The position numbers and the translations under genes are program-made. The notes beneath the pieces are model-generated. The model was not told where the DNA came from, searched no databases, and was given only the letters and a program-made list of their open reading frames with translations. A stretch of DNA of 64,000 nucleotides from an uncultured Clostridia bacterium (GTDB lineage: Bacteria > Bacillota > Clostridia > Christensenellales > UBA1242), in NCBI GenBank assembly GCA_934754375.1, contig CAKVHT010000001.1, positions 434,001 to 498,000 of the forward strand. The letters run 5' to 3'. Shown here in pieces: positions 17,638 through 26,080 of this stretch (positions are counted from its first letter, which is position 1; every line of letters starts with the position of its first letter).

Positions 17638-19524
17638 ATGGCAATTAATATATTGGACAGCATGATTATTAACCGCATTTCAGCAGGCGAAGTTGTTGAA
17701 AGTCCTTTTTCGATTGTTAAAGAACTGATTGATAACTCAATTGATGCTGGGGCTGATAAAATATCGATTGAAATCAAAAATGGCGGTATTGATTCTATTA
17801 TCATTAAAGATAATGGTAAGGGCATTGAGTATGACGATATCATAAAAGCATTTTTGCCTCATGCAACAAGCAAAATTTCAAACATTGACGATTTAAATGC
17901 CATTTCAACATTAGGGTTCAGGGGAGAAGCTTTAGCAAGTATATCAAACGTAACACAAACAAAAATAATAACAAAAACTGATAATCAAGAAGTTGCTTAT
18001 CAAATGGAAGTTAATGGTGGCAATTTTGGTGAAATTCAGCCAACAGAAAGTGCAAAAGGCACAAAAATCCAAGTAAACAATTTGTTTTTTAATACTCCTG
18101 CAAGAAGGAAGTTTTTACGCAAACCAAAAGGGGAAGAAAGCCAAATAACAAATATCATATCAAGGTATATTTTGGCTCACCCTGAAATAAGTTTTACCTA
18201 TATTGCAGATGGAAAAACAATATATCAAACCAATGGTTCATCATTGCTTGATGCAATATATTGTGTTTATGGCGAAGATGTTACTCAAAATATTATGCCA
18301 GTTGAAAAAGAAATTGGAAATCTAAAATTAACTGGGTTTGTTTCTAAAGTAGGATTTAGCAAACCAAACACTACATATCAAACCCTTATTGTGAATAAAA
18401 GATATGTTGTTGACGAGATTGTTTCAAAGGCTAGTTACATGGCTTTTGAAGAGTATTTGATGACACGTCAATTTCCATTTTATGTGCTTAATTTAACCAT
18501 GCCTGCAATTGATGTTGATGTCAATGTTCATCCAAGCAAAATCAACATAAAATTTGCAAATCCAAGCCAAATTTACGATTTGGTTTACACAGCCATTCGT
18601 GGGGCAATATATGACTCACAAAATAACAATCACATTGAAAAAACAACCGCACCAACATTTGAACAAGAACCTTTAATTAAGGTTGATATCAATAGTTTAA
18701 AAGAAATTGAAATCGAACCTATTGCAAAACCATCATTGACAGAAGCCAGCAATTTAAAACAATCAAACTTCTCACCATTTAGCATTTTTGACATGCCAAC
18801 AGAAAATGATTCAAACACAATTATTGTTCCAAACAAAACTGCTAGCGAACCAAAAGTTAAATTTGAAAATTTTAATTTTACAACACAAGATACAACAAAA
18901 CCACAAAATGATGACTTAAAGCAATCACAATATAAGGACATATCAGAAGTTGTTGATTTTAAAGTTCTAGGGCAATTATTTAATGAATTTTTGGTTATTG
19001 AGCAAGGCGACAAAATGATTTTGCTTGATTTCCATGCCGGACATGAAAGGTTGAATTATGATAAATTTACAAAAATGGTGGAAAGCAGGCAATTAGTTAT
19101 CCAAGATTTGCTTGTGCCTTACACTCAAAAATTGACTTCACAAGAAGTTGAATATCTTGTAAATCTTCAACCAAAATTACATGAACTTGGGTTTACTTTA
19201 TCAAAAATTGATGATAATCAAATTGAAATCAGCGCAATACCAATGCAACTTAAAGATATTAATCTTAAAAATTTTGTTGACGACTTGTTGCATGATATGG
19301 GGAATTTACGTCCTAAATTCAACAATGAAATTCGCCATTATTTGATGCAAAAAGCATGCAAAAGCAGTGTGAAATCTGGCATGATATTGAATGAAATGGA
19401 AATCAATGCATTGCTGAAAGATTTAGATGATAAAAATCCAGTTCTACTATGTCCGCATGGCAGACCAGTGCTTACTGTTGTGCCTAGAACTGAAATAGAA
19501 AAATGGTTTAAGCGAATTGTATAG
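17638..19524 (+). CDS. mutL: DNA mismatch repair protein MutL
   Basis: GHKL ATPase plus C-terminal endonuclease-type domain. Motifs: KELIDNSIDAGAD, DNGKGI, STLGFRGEALASIS and GTKIQVNNLFFNTPAR. A low-complexity linker occupies about 330-440. The C-terminal DQHAxxE motif reads DFHAGHE (Q to F), with ACKSSVKSG and CPHGRP present, so metal-binding endonuclease activity is likely but with a variant first motif. AAGGAG ribosome site. 628 residues, between mutS and miaA. Confidence 0.95.
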   Translation: MAINILDSMIINRISAGEVVESPFSIVKELIDNSIDAGADKISIEIKNGGIDSIIIKDNGKGIEYDDIIKAFLPHATSKISNIDDLNAISTLGFRGEALASISNVTQTKIITKTDNQEVAYQMEVNGGNFGEIQPTESAKGTKIQVNNLFFNTPARRKFLRKPKGEESQITNIISRYILAHPEISFTYIADGKTIYQTNGSSLLDAIYCVYGEDVTQNIMPVEKEIGNLKLTGFVSKVGFSKPNTTYQTLIVNKRYVVDEIVSKASYMAFEEYLMTRQFPFYVLNLTMPAIDVDVNVHPSKINIKFANPSQIYDLVYTAIRGAIYDSQNNNHIEKTTAPTFEQEPLIKVDINSLKEIEIEPIAKPSLTEASNLKQSNFSPFSIFDMPTENDSNTIIVPNKTASEPKVKFENFNFTTQDTTKPQNDDLKQSQYKDISEVVDFKVLGQLFNEFLVIEQGDKMILLDFHAGHERLNYDKFTKMVESRQLVIQDLLVPYTQKLTSQEVEYLVNLQPKLHELGFTLSKIDDNQIEISAIPMQLKDINLKNFVDDLLHDMGNLRPKFNNEIRHYLMQKACKSSVKSGMILNEMEINALLKDLDDKNPVLLCPHGRPVLTVVPRTEIEKWFKRIV

Positions 19525-19526
19525 AT

Positions 19527-20417
19527 ATGAAAAAATTAGTAGTTATTACAGGATTAACCGGCACTGGCAAAAGTGATTTAGCAATTGAAATTGCAAAGCA
19601 ATTTAACGGCGAAATCATTTCTGCAGATAGTGTGCAAATTTATAGACAATTAAATATCGGCAGTGCAAAAGTGACCAAGGCTGAAATGCAAGGCATTGAA
19701 CATCACTTGATTGATATTAAAGATTTTAGTGAAACTTATAATGTTGGGCAGTTTGTTCATGATTGTATGAAGGCTGTGCAACAAATTACAAACAAAGGCA
19801 AACTTCCTATTATTTGTGGTGGCACAGGCTTATATATAAAGGCATTGCTAGAAGGTTATACTTTAGGAGAGAGTGCAAACATTGCTTTTAGGCAAAAATA
19901 TGAGCAACTAGCACAAGAAAGGGGTAATCAATATGTGTGGCAATGCTTAAATGATATTGCACCAGAAAAAGCTAAAACAGTGCATTGCAATAATATTAAA
20001 CGTGTTATAAGATATCTTGAATTAGCAACAAACAATGTTGAGGTTGAAAGGGTAAAAAGCCCTGTTGCTGACTTTGATGTGCTTTGCGTGGGCATTGTGG
20101 CGGATAGAGAAGAGATTTATGCAAAATTAAACAAAAGGGTAGATATGATGCTTAAAATGGGGCTTGAAGATGAAATTAACAGCCTTATTTCACAAGGCGC
20201 AACAAGAGATATGCAAGCATTCAATTCTATTGATTATAAAGAATGGTTTGATTATTTTGACGACAAACAAACAAAAGACAAAACAATTGAACTAATCAAA
20301 CAACATAACAGAAATTATTGTAAACGTCAATTGACGTTTCTAAAAACAATAAAAGGCATAGAATTGGTTTCAAAACAAGAAGCCGAAATTAAAATAAAGA
20401 GGTTCTTAAATGATTAA
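19527..20417 (+). CDS. miaA: tRNA dimethylallyltransferase
   Basis: Adds the dimethylallyl group to A37 of tRNAs reading UNN codons; its product is the MiaB substrate. P-loop GLTGTGKSDLA, ISADSVQIYRQLNIGSAK, CGGTGLYIKALLEGY and a C-terminal KRQLTFLK. 296 residues. Begins 2 nt after the mutL stop and overlaps the next gene by 8 nt. Confidence 0.96.
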   Translation: MKKLVVITGLTGTGKSDLAIEIAKQFNGEIISADSVQIYRQLNIGSAKVTKAEMQGIEHHLIDIKDFSETYNVGQFVHDCMKAVQQITNKGKLPIICGGTGLYIKALLEGYTLGESANIAFRQKYEQLAQERGNQYVWQCLNDIAPEKAKTVHCNNIKRVIRYLELATNNVEVERVKSPVADFDVLCVGIVADREEIYAKLNKRVDMMLKMGLEDEINSLISQGATRDMQAFNSIDYKEWFDYFDDKQTKDKTIELIKQHNRNYCKRQLTFLKTIKGIELVSKQEAEIKIKRFLND

Positions 20418-21648
20418 ATTAAGTGAAAAAGCTATTAAAATAGTGAATGAGGCAGAGCAGAAGTGTAAACCACTTTTTGCAAATATTGAGCAAATAGAAT
20501 TCGAAAATCAATTAAAAGTGCTTAATGCTTTCAACGAAAATAACGTGCAAGCCTACCATTTTGCAGGTAGCAATGGATATGGGCATAATGATTTGGGCAG
20601 AGAAAAATTGTGCCAAGTTTTCGCTTCTTGTTTTCACACTGAAGGGGCTTTGGTTAGTCCGCTTGTAACATGTGGAACTGAAGCAATTTCCAAATCGTTA
20701 TATGGTTTGTTGCGTCCAGGACAAAATATGCTTTGTATTTCTGGCACACCTTATGATACTTTGCATGATGTGATATGGGGTGTCGAAGGCAAAAATGTTG
20801 GTTCATTAAAAGATTACAATATCTCTTATAACCAAGTTGAATTGATAAATAATGACTTTGACCTTAAAGGGATTGCTGAAGCAATAAAAAAATACAACCC
20901 AAATTTGGTGTATATTCAACGTTCTCGTGGCTATGCCTTGCGCAATGCTTTAACTATTTCTCAAATTAAAAGGGCTATTGATGAGGTTCGCAAATATACT
21001 AAATCTACAATTATGGTCGACAACTGCTATGGTGAATTTACTGAGACTTTAGAGCCAACTGATGTAGGTGCTGATATTGTTGCAGGCTCATTGATTAAAA
21101 ATCTAGGTGGGGCAATAGCACCATGTGGAGGATATGTTGCTGGTAAAAAAGATTTGCTTGAACTTATTTCTTACCAAATGACTAGCCCAGCAGTTGGTTT
21201 TGATGCTGGTGGATATGAATTGGGTTATAAAGCTTTCTTTCAAGGGCTTTTCAATGCACCACACATTGTAAGTCAAAGTGTAAAATTGGTTCGTCTTGCA
21301 AGTATGGCAATTTCAAGTTTGGGTCTTACAACAATCCCAACACTGGAACAACCAATCAGTGACATAGTTTGTTGCATAAAATTTAACGAGCCAGGCAAAC
21401 TGATTAACTTTGTAAAAGCAATTCAACAGGGCAGTGCAATTGATAGCAATACAATACCTGAACCATGCGATATGGAAGGATATGCAGATCAAATTATTAT
21501 GGCAAGTGGAAGTTTTAACCAAGGTAGCACAATTGAATTGAGTTGTGATGGTCCAATTCGTCCACCTTATGCTGGATATCTTCAAGGTTGTCAAAATTAT
21601 AGCCATGGCAAAATTGGCCTAATCAATGCTATTCAAACATTGTTATAA
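20410..21648 (+). CDS. ynbB: YnbB-like PLP protein (methionine gamma-lyase / aluminium-resistance family)
   Basis: Fold-type I PLP-dependent family PF06838, often named methionine gamma-lyase family or aluminium resistance protein; true reaction uncertain. Visible: YHFAGSNGYGHNDLGREKL, GTEAISKSLYGLLRPGQ, MVDNCYGEF with the PLP-binding Asp, and the Schiff-base Lys in GSLIKNLGG. C-terminal CDGPIRPPY is conserved in the family. 412 residues. AGAGG ribosome site within miaA. Last gene of the mutSL operon, followed by a terminator, as in several Firmicutes. Confidence 0.88.
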   Translation: MIKLSEKAIKIVNEAEQKCKPLFANIEQIEFENQLKVLNAFNENNVQAYHFAGSNGYGHNDLGREKLCQVFASCFHTEGALVSPLVTCGTEAISKSLYGLLRPGQNMLCISGTPYDTLHDVIWGVEGKNVGSLKDYNISYNQVELINNDFDLKGIAEAIKKYNPNLVYIQRSRGYALRNALTISQIKRAIDEVRKYTKSTIMVDNCYGEFTETLEPTDVGADIVAGSLIKNLGGAIAPCGGYVAGKKDLLELISYQMTSPAVGFDAGGYELGYKAFFQGLFNAPHIVSQSVKLVRLASMAISSLGLTTIPTLEQPISDIVCCIKFNEPGKLINFVKAIQQGSAIDSNTIPEPCDMEGYADQIIMASGSFNQGSTIELSCDGPIRPPYAGYLQGCQNYSHGKIGLINAIQTLL

Positions 21649-21659
21649 AAATATTAAAA

Positions 21660-21687
21660 AAGTCAGCAAAGATAACGCTGGCTTTTT
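21660..21687 (+). terminator. Terminator of the miaB-mutSL-miaA-ynbB operon
   Basis: AGTCAGC, 9-nt loop, GCTGGCT, then TTTTT. Confidence 0.85.
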
Positions 21688-21831
21688 TATTTGTCAGTAT
21701 CTTCACTAAAGTTTATTATTAAAATTTAACACTGTAAAGTATACATCAAATTCCAATCAATATTGACATTTAAAGGGTAGAATAAGGTACTATTAAACCA
21801 CTAAAAAGCAAAATATATAAGAAAATATATC

Positions 21832-22009
21832 TGTGGATATCCACGGAGTAGTGAAAAAACTTATATGCATATCTTTGCGCAAAACTCTTCTTTTGCGCAA
21901 AGATATAACGAAAAAGGCAATCTATTGCGTGGATAACCCGTTTTTTGTCCACATTTTGATATTTAATCTTTTATATGCTACATTTTTCGACTAACTTTAT
22001 TGTGGATAT
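21832..22009. other. Cluster of four DnaA-box-like 9-mers
   Basis: One-mismatch matches to TTATCCACA at 21832-21840 (minus), 21928-21936 (minus), 21945-21953 (plus) and 22001-22009 (minus). The first is part of the perfect 12-bp palindrome GTGGATATCCAC. By rough base-composition estimate far fewer than one such match is expected in 180 bp. Confidence 0.5.
21869..21906. repeat. Perfect 16-6-16 bp inverted repeat, candidate dif-like recombination site
   Basis: Left arm ATATCTTTGCGCAAAA, centre CTCTTC, right arm the exact reverse complement of the left arm. Each arm also contains the palindrome TTTGCGCAAA. Two inverted arms around a 6-bp centre is the geometry of tyrosine-recombinase core sites. 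There is no T-run, so it is not a terminator. A one-base variant of the arm recurs at 22361-22374 and, inverted, at 24108-24121. Confidence 0.6.
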
Positions 22010-22369
22010 ATTTTACGCATGCCAATTCGCCTTTTTAACATTTCATAACTATTTTGATTTATCTTTGTTCTATCAAATTAGTTTCAAATATTGCTTATAA
22101 TCTATTTAATTAGTTTTATGAAAATTTCCTATCATTAATTTTGAAATTTTAGATGACCAATTATTCATCTTTTTACTCCAGAATCGCTCTCAGCGCATTT
22201 TAGCAAATTGCTACTTTACTGATTCATTTTTATGATGTAATCACTTTTATGTTTTTTACGTTTTATCAACTAATCATTTGCTTTAACTATTGATACGTTG
22301 TTTATTGTGAGATTATTTTGATTTAATTTTAGATTTATAACATATAATGTCAAAAACAATATCTTTGCG

Positions 22370-22403
22370 TAAAAAAACCAAATCACAATTTATGATTTGG
22401 TTT
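22370..22403 (-). terminator. Terminator after serS
   Basis: Minus strand: AAACCAAATCA, 7-nt loop, TGATTTGGTTT, then seven T. It directly abuts the ATCTTTGCGTAAAA repeat copy. Confidence 0.85.
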
Positions 22404-22441
22404 AAAATTCTAAATTGGTTTAAATTGTTGTTTGACAATTA

Positions 22442-23728
22442 TTACTTTTTAGGCATAATAACTTTTTTGCCACCCATGTACATTTGCAAACATTCTGGCA
22501 CTGAAATTGAGCCATCTTTGTTGTAATTATTTTCCACCAATGCAATTAATCCACGTGGGCTTGCAACAACAGTATTATTTAATGTGTGAACTAAATATGT
22601 GCCCTTTTCGCCCTTTGTGCGAATATTTAATCTTCTTGCTTGAGCATCACCCAATGTTGAACATGAGCATACTTCAAAGTATTTTTGTTGACGAGGACTC
22701 CATGCTTCAATATCGCATGATTTAACTTTTAAATCAGCCAAATCGCCTGTGCAGCATTCAAGTTGACGAACTGGAATATTCATATTGTTGAAAATTTCAA
22801 CTGAATAATGCCACATTTTATTGTACCAATCCATGCTTTCTTCTGGTTTGCAAAGCACAATCATTTCTTGTTTTTCAAATTGGTGTACCCTATATACCCC
22901 ACGTTCTTCAAGCCCGTGTGAGCCAATTTCTTTACGGAAACATGGACTATAAGATGTCATAGTTATAGGCAAATCTTGTTCTTTAACAATTTGGTCTTTA
23001 AATCTGCCAATCATGCTATGTTCACTTGTGCCAATCAAATATAAATCTTCATTCTCGATTTTATACATCATTGCGTCCATTTCGGCAAAACTCATAACAC
23101 CATTAACAACATCGCTTCTAATCATAAATGGAGGTATTGCATAAGTAAATCCTTTGTCAATCATGTAATCTCTGCCATAAGCAATCATTGCTTCATGCAA
23201 GCGAGCAATATCGCCAAGTAAATAATAAAAACCATTGCCTGATGTCCTACCAGCACTTTCTTTGTCCAAACCACCAACACGTTCAAAAATATCCGCATTG
23301 TAAGGTATTTCATAATTTGGCACTTTTGGTTCACCAAAACGAGCAATTTCTACGTTTTGGCTGTCATCTTTACCAACAGGAACAGACGCATCAACGATGT
23401 TTGGAATAAGCATCATATTTTGTCTTATTTTTTCATTATAACTAGCAACTTTAAGTTCAATTTCAGCAATTCGGTCGTTATTTTTAACAACTACTGCTTT
23501 AATTTCATTTGCTTCATCAACACGTTTTTCACGCATAAGCAAGCCAATTTGTTGTGACAAAGCATTACGTTTAGCACGTAAATCATCGCCTTCTTGCTTT
23601 AAAATGCGGACATCTTTATCCCATTCCAAGACCTCATCAACCAAATGTAACTTTTGGTCTTGAAATTTCTTTTTAATGTTTTCTTTTACCAAATCTGGTG
23701 TGTTTCTAATGATATTAATATCAATCAT
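22442..23728 (-). CDS. serS: Seryl-tRNA synthetase
   Basis: Class II synthetase. Antiparallel coiled-coil arm in the first 110 residues that grips the tRNA-Ser long variable arm, then the catalytic core with TSEHSMIGRFKDQI, CFRKEIGSHGLEERGVYRVHQFEKQE (motif 2), GDLADLKVKSCDIEAW and motif 3 NTVVASPRGLIALVEN. 428 residues, full length. AGGGAG ribosome site. Controlled by the T-box leader upstream. Confidence 0.97.
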   Translation of the reverse strand: MIDINIIRNTPDLVKENIKKKFQDQKLHLVDEVLEWDKDVRILKQEGDDLRAKRNALSQQIGLLMREKRVDEANEIKAVVVKNNDRIAEIELKVASYNEKIRQNMMLIPNIVDASVPVGKDDSQNVEIARFGEPKVPNYEIPYNADIFERVGGLDKESAGRTSGNGFYYLLGDIARLHEAMIAYGRDYMIDKGFTYAIPPFMIRSDVVNGVMSFAEMDAMMYKIENEDLYLIGTSEHSMIGRFKDQIVKEQDLPITMTSYSPCFRKEIGSHGLEERGVYRVHQFEKQEMIVLCKPEESMDWYNKMWHYSVEIFNNMNIPVRQLECCTGDLADLKVKSCDIEAWSPRQQKYFEVCSCSTLGDAQARRLNIRTKGEKGTYLVHTLNNTVVASPRGLIALVENNYNKDGSISVPECLQMYMGGKKVIMPKK

Positions 23729-23794
23729 ATTTTTCTCCCTTTTTTGAAAATCTTGTGTGATATGTTTATATTATACCAAATATATTGTAGAATA

Positions 23795-24010
23795 TAAAAA
23801 ATACCACCACAATTATTTAGAGGTGATATTTACCACTGTGCCACTCTATTTGAGCATAAGCCCCACTCATTTTTTGCAAATTTTGCCATGCAAACGGCCC
23901 CGCATTACCAGGTGTCTCAAGGGGTAGATGCGCAAGTTTTCCATGATCTGCTTTCACCAACCGCAGAACTCTCTCTCACTTCCTATCAAGCGTTAGTCCC
24001 TTTCAAACGA
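23795..24010 (-). promoter_or_regulatory. T-box riboswitch leader of serS
   Basis: On the minus strand the leader contains the stem I signature AGAGAGAGTTCTGC followed by GGTTGGTGAAAGCAGA (23947-23976), a probable specifier TCT (Ser) at 23926-23928 followed by a purine, the T-box core GAGTGGCACAG (23835-23845), and a terminator ATATCACC/GGTGGTAT with a T-run (23795-23829). This is the classic transcription-attenuation arrangement: uncharged tRNA-Ser should stabilise the antiterminator. It is the GC-richest piece of the intergenic region. The T-box core deviates from the usual TGGTACC. Confidence 0.88.
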
Positions 24011-24027
24011 CATATTGAACTAGTATA

Positions 24028-24056
24028 ATGTTACCCAAATTTACAATTTATGTCAA
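24028..24056 (-). promoter_or_regulatory. Promoter of the serS T-box transcript
   Basis: Minus strand TTGACA, 17 nt, TAACAT, immediately upstream of the T-box leader. A TATACT further downstream is at poor spacing. Confidence 0.55.
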
Positions 24057-24102
24057 CTAAATTTACAAAAATATAATTTTTTTGTGATTTGCTTAAAATA
24101 TT

Positions 24103-24130
24103 TTGTTTTTTACGCAAAGATTGTTATAAT
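24103..24130 (+). promoter_or_regulatory. Recombinase promoter containing a recombination-site half copy
   Basis: TTGTTT, 16 nt, TATAAT. The spacer is almost entirely filled by TTTTACGCAAAGAT (24108-24121), the inverted copy of the repeat arm seen near 21.87 and 22.36 kb. This placement would allow a protein binding the arm to block its own promoter. Confidence 0.55.
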
Positions 24131-24182
24131 GATAATAGAATTGCATACTTAAATCAATGATTGCCATAATTAGAGGTGAAAT

Positions 24183-25229
24183 ATGTCAAACAACTATTAT
24201 TTAGACAGAAACCGCAACAATATGCGTAAATTGAATGAAATGTTGGCTGATTTGCCAAGTTTTTGCAGTGTGTTTTTTATTGGTATTCAGGATACCACTA
24301 CCCCACTTACAAGGCTTAATTATGCTGTAGATTTAAAAACGTTTTTTAATTATTTAATAACTTATGAAACACATTTTTTCAATAAGCCAATCACCAGCAT
24401 AACTTTGAGTGATATTGACGAAATTGATGCCCAATTGATTGAAAGATATATGGCATACTTGTCTTATTATGATAAAGAAGATGGCGAAATTTTAACAAAT
24501 GGCGAACGTGGCAAATTGCGCAAACTTTCTACATTGCGTGCATTTTTTAAATATTTTTTCAACAAAGACATGCTTCGAGCAAATGTGGCAAGCAAAGTTA
24601 AAAGCCCCAAATTGCATGATAAACCAATTATCCGCCTTGAAAAACAAGAAACTGACGAGTTGATGTATTCTTGTGACAGTTTGGCAGGATTTAGTGAACA
24701 TCAACGAAAATACAATGAACGTTTTAAGGTGCGAGACAATGCAATTTTATCATTATTTCTAACAACTGGTATTCGTGTTAGTGAATGTGTTGGTTTGAAT
24801 GTTGATGATATTAACTTTAATTTAAATTCTTTCAGGGTTACACGTAAAGGCGGAAGCCAAGTTATTTTGTATTTTGGCGAGGACACCGCTCAAGCACTTA
24901 AAGATTATTTGAAATATCGTGATACCTTGCAAATACCAAAGGAAGAACGAGCATTATTTATATCTAGTCAAGGTAAACGCATGATGGTTAGAAGTATGGA
25001 ATATCTTGTTAAAAAATATGCAAAAGTTGCCACCCCACTTAAACATATAACACCACACAAATTGCGTTCAACTTACGGCACAAATTTGTATAACGAAACA
25101 AAAGATATTTATATTGTTGCTGAAGTGCTTGGACATAAAGATGTAAACACAACAAAAAAACATTATGCCGCAATCAGTGAAGATATAAGAAAATCTGTTG
25201 CAGGCAAAGTTAAAATACGCAACGATTAA
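24183..25229 (+). CDS. Tyrosine recombinase, XerS/XerC-like
   Basis: 348 residues: N-terminal SAM-like core-binding domain (about 30-140) and C-terminal catalytic domain with the full set Arg198 (TTGIRVSE), Lys222 (TRKGGS), His292 and Arg295 (HKLR), His318 (LGHKD) and Tyr328 (KKHYAAI). The long N-terminal extension and the loop between domains resemble single-recombinase XerS-type proteins more than the 300-residue XerC/XerD. GAGGTG ribosome site. It lies next to a perfect inverted repeat at the strand switch and just upstream of lexA, which fits a chromosome dimer resolvase. A role as a mobile-element integrase is less likely, as no cargo or attachment genes surround it. Confidence 0.85.
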   Translation: MSNNYYLDRNRNNMRKLNEMLADLPSFCSVFFIGIQDTTTPLTRLNYAVDLKTFFNYLITYETHFFNKPITSITLSDIDEIDAQLIERYMAYLSYYDKEDGEILTNGERGKLRKLSTLRAFFKYFFNKDMLRANVASKVKSPKLHDKPIIRLEKQETDELMYSCDSLAGFSEHQRKYNERFKVRDNAILSLFLTTGIRVSECVGLNVDDINFNLNSFRVTRKGGSQVILYFGEDTAQALKDYLKYRDTLQIPKEERALFISSQGKRMMVRSMEYLVKKYAKVATPLKHITPHKLRSTYGTNLYNETKDIYIVAEVLGHKDVNTTKKHYAAISEDIRKSVAGKVKIRND

Positions 25230-25241
25230 TTATAGTTAAAA

Positions 25242-25273
25242 AGGATAGTCAGAAACAAAAGACTATCTTTTTT
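25242..25273 (+). terminator. Terminator after the recombinase gene
   Basis: GGATAGTC, loop, GACTATC, TTTTTT. It isolates the recombinase from lexA. Confidence 0.8.
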
Positions 25274-25312
25274 ATCCCATCATATAACTCAAAATTTAAG
25301 TTGATAAAATAT

Positions 25313-25326
25313 CGAACAAATGTTTG
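25313..25326 (+). promoter_or_regulatory. LexA (SOS) operator of lexA
   Basis: CGAACAAATGTTTG fits the Gram-positive SOS box CGAAC-N4-GTTCG with one deviation in the right half. It overlaps the -35 hexamer of the lexA promoter by 3 nt, giving direct autorepression. Confidence 0.75.
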
Positions 25327-25352
25327 ACAAATTGTTTTTTATGTGATATTAT
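25324..25352 (+). promoter_or_regulatory. lexA promoter
   Basis: TTGACA, 17 nt, TATTAT. Overlaps the SOS box. The lexA ATG has a GAGGTG ribosome site. Confidence 0.75.
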
Positions 25353-25383
25353 TACGATAAATATAAAAAATTGAGGTGCAATT

Positions 25384-25974
25384 ATGAATATGACCGAAAA
25401 AACTTACGAGTTTATTTGCGATTATATTGAAAAAAATAAATATCCACCAACTGTTAGAGAAATTTGTGCTCACTTGAATTTCGATTCAACATCAACAGCC
25501 GTTTATCATTTAAAAAAGCTTGAAAAAATGGGCAAAATTTCTCGCGATGAAAACAAAAACAGAGCCATTGAATTAATAGAAGTTGAACCACCTATTTCCA
25601 GCCTTACCCTGCCTGTTTTAGGCACAATCGCTGCTGGTCAACCAATATTAGCTGAAGAAAATTTGTCAGATAAAATACTTGTATCTGAAAGCCTTTTTGC
25701 TGGCAGAAATATGTTTGTTTTAAAAGTTAAAGGCGACAGTATGGTTAATGTTGGCATCTATGACGGAGATTATGTTGTTATTTCTCAACAATCTGTTGCA
25801 AACAATGGCGAGATTGTTGCATGCCTGATTGATAATGAAGCCACTGTTAAAAGATATTACAAAGAAAATGGTTATTTTAGATTACAACCTGAAAACTCAT
25901 TTATGCGACCTATTATAACCGACCATTTGCAAATATTAGGCAAGGTTGTTGGCTTAATAAGGAATAAATTTTAA
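25384..25974 (+). CDS. lexA: LexA, SOS repressor
   Basis: Winged-helix DNA-binding domain in residues 1-65 (TVREICAHLNFDSTSTAVYH...). The self-cleavage site Ala84-Gly85 is in GTIAAGQPI, the catalytic Ser119 in VKGDSMVN and Lys156 in EATVKRYY. 196 residues, normal length. RecA-filament-stimulated cleavage should relieve repression. The promoter carries a matching operator. A second ATG lies 6 nt after the chosen start; the ribosome site favours the first. Confidence 0.96.
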   Translation: MNMTEKTYEFICDYIEKNKYPPTVREICAHLNFDSTSTAVYHLKKLEKMGKISRDENKNRAIELIEVEPPISSLTLPVLGTIAAGQPILAEENLSDKILVSESLFAGRNMFVLKVKGDSMVNVGIYDGDYVVISQQSVANNGEIVACLIDNEATVKRYYKENGYFRLQPENSFMRPIITDHLQILGKVVGLIRNKF

Positions 25975-26001
25975 AAAAAATAATTTCAAAATCAAAGCAT
26001 C

Positions 26002-26046
26002 AAAGATATCATTTGCCCTACTTTTTATCAAATGATATCTTTTTTG
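26002..26046 (+). terminator. Terminator after lexA
   Basis: 14-bp perfect stem AAAGATATCATTTG/CAAATGATATCTTT with a 13-nt loop and T-run. Confidence 0.85.
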
Positions 26047-26080
26047 TATTTTTGAACAAGTTAAAAATAAAGCATTTTGT

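Larger units (their letters stand above)
21688..22369. other. Gene-free AT-rich region at the strand switch (putative terminus region)
   Basis: About 680 bp without a credible coding frame between two genes that converge on it. The left third holds the perfect inverted repeat and the DnaA-box-like cluster described separately. The right part (about 22010-22360) is very AT-rich with no obvious structure. The large-scale change of gene direction, + on the left and mostly - on the right, makes replication termination the leading idea; an origin is the alternative because of the DnaA-like boxes. Confidence 0.5.

Noticed and set aside
21688..22369. This gene-free region as the chromosomal origin, given the DnaA-like boxes and nearby serS.
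   Set aside because: Not excluded, but both flanking genes converge on it, dnaA/dnaN are absent, and the large-scale gene orientation is that of a terminus.
21869..22374. A CRISPR array from the recurring ATCTTTGCG motif.
   Set aside because: Only a few copies, inverted, at irregular distances, with no spacers or cas genes.
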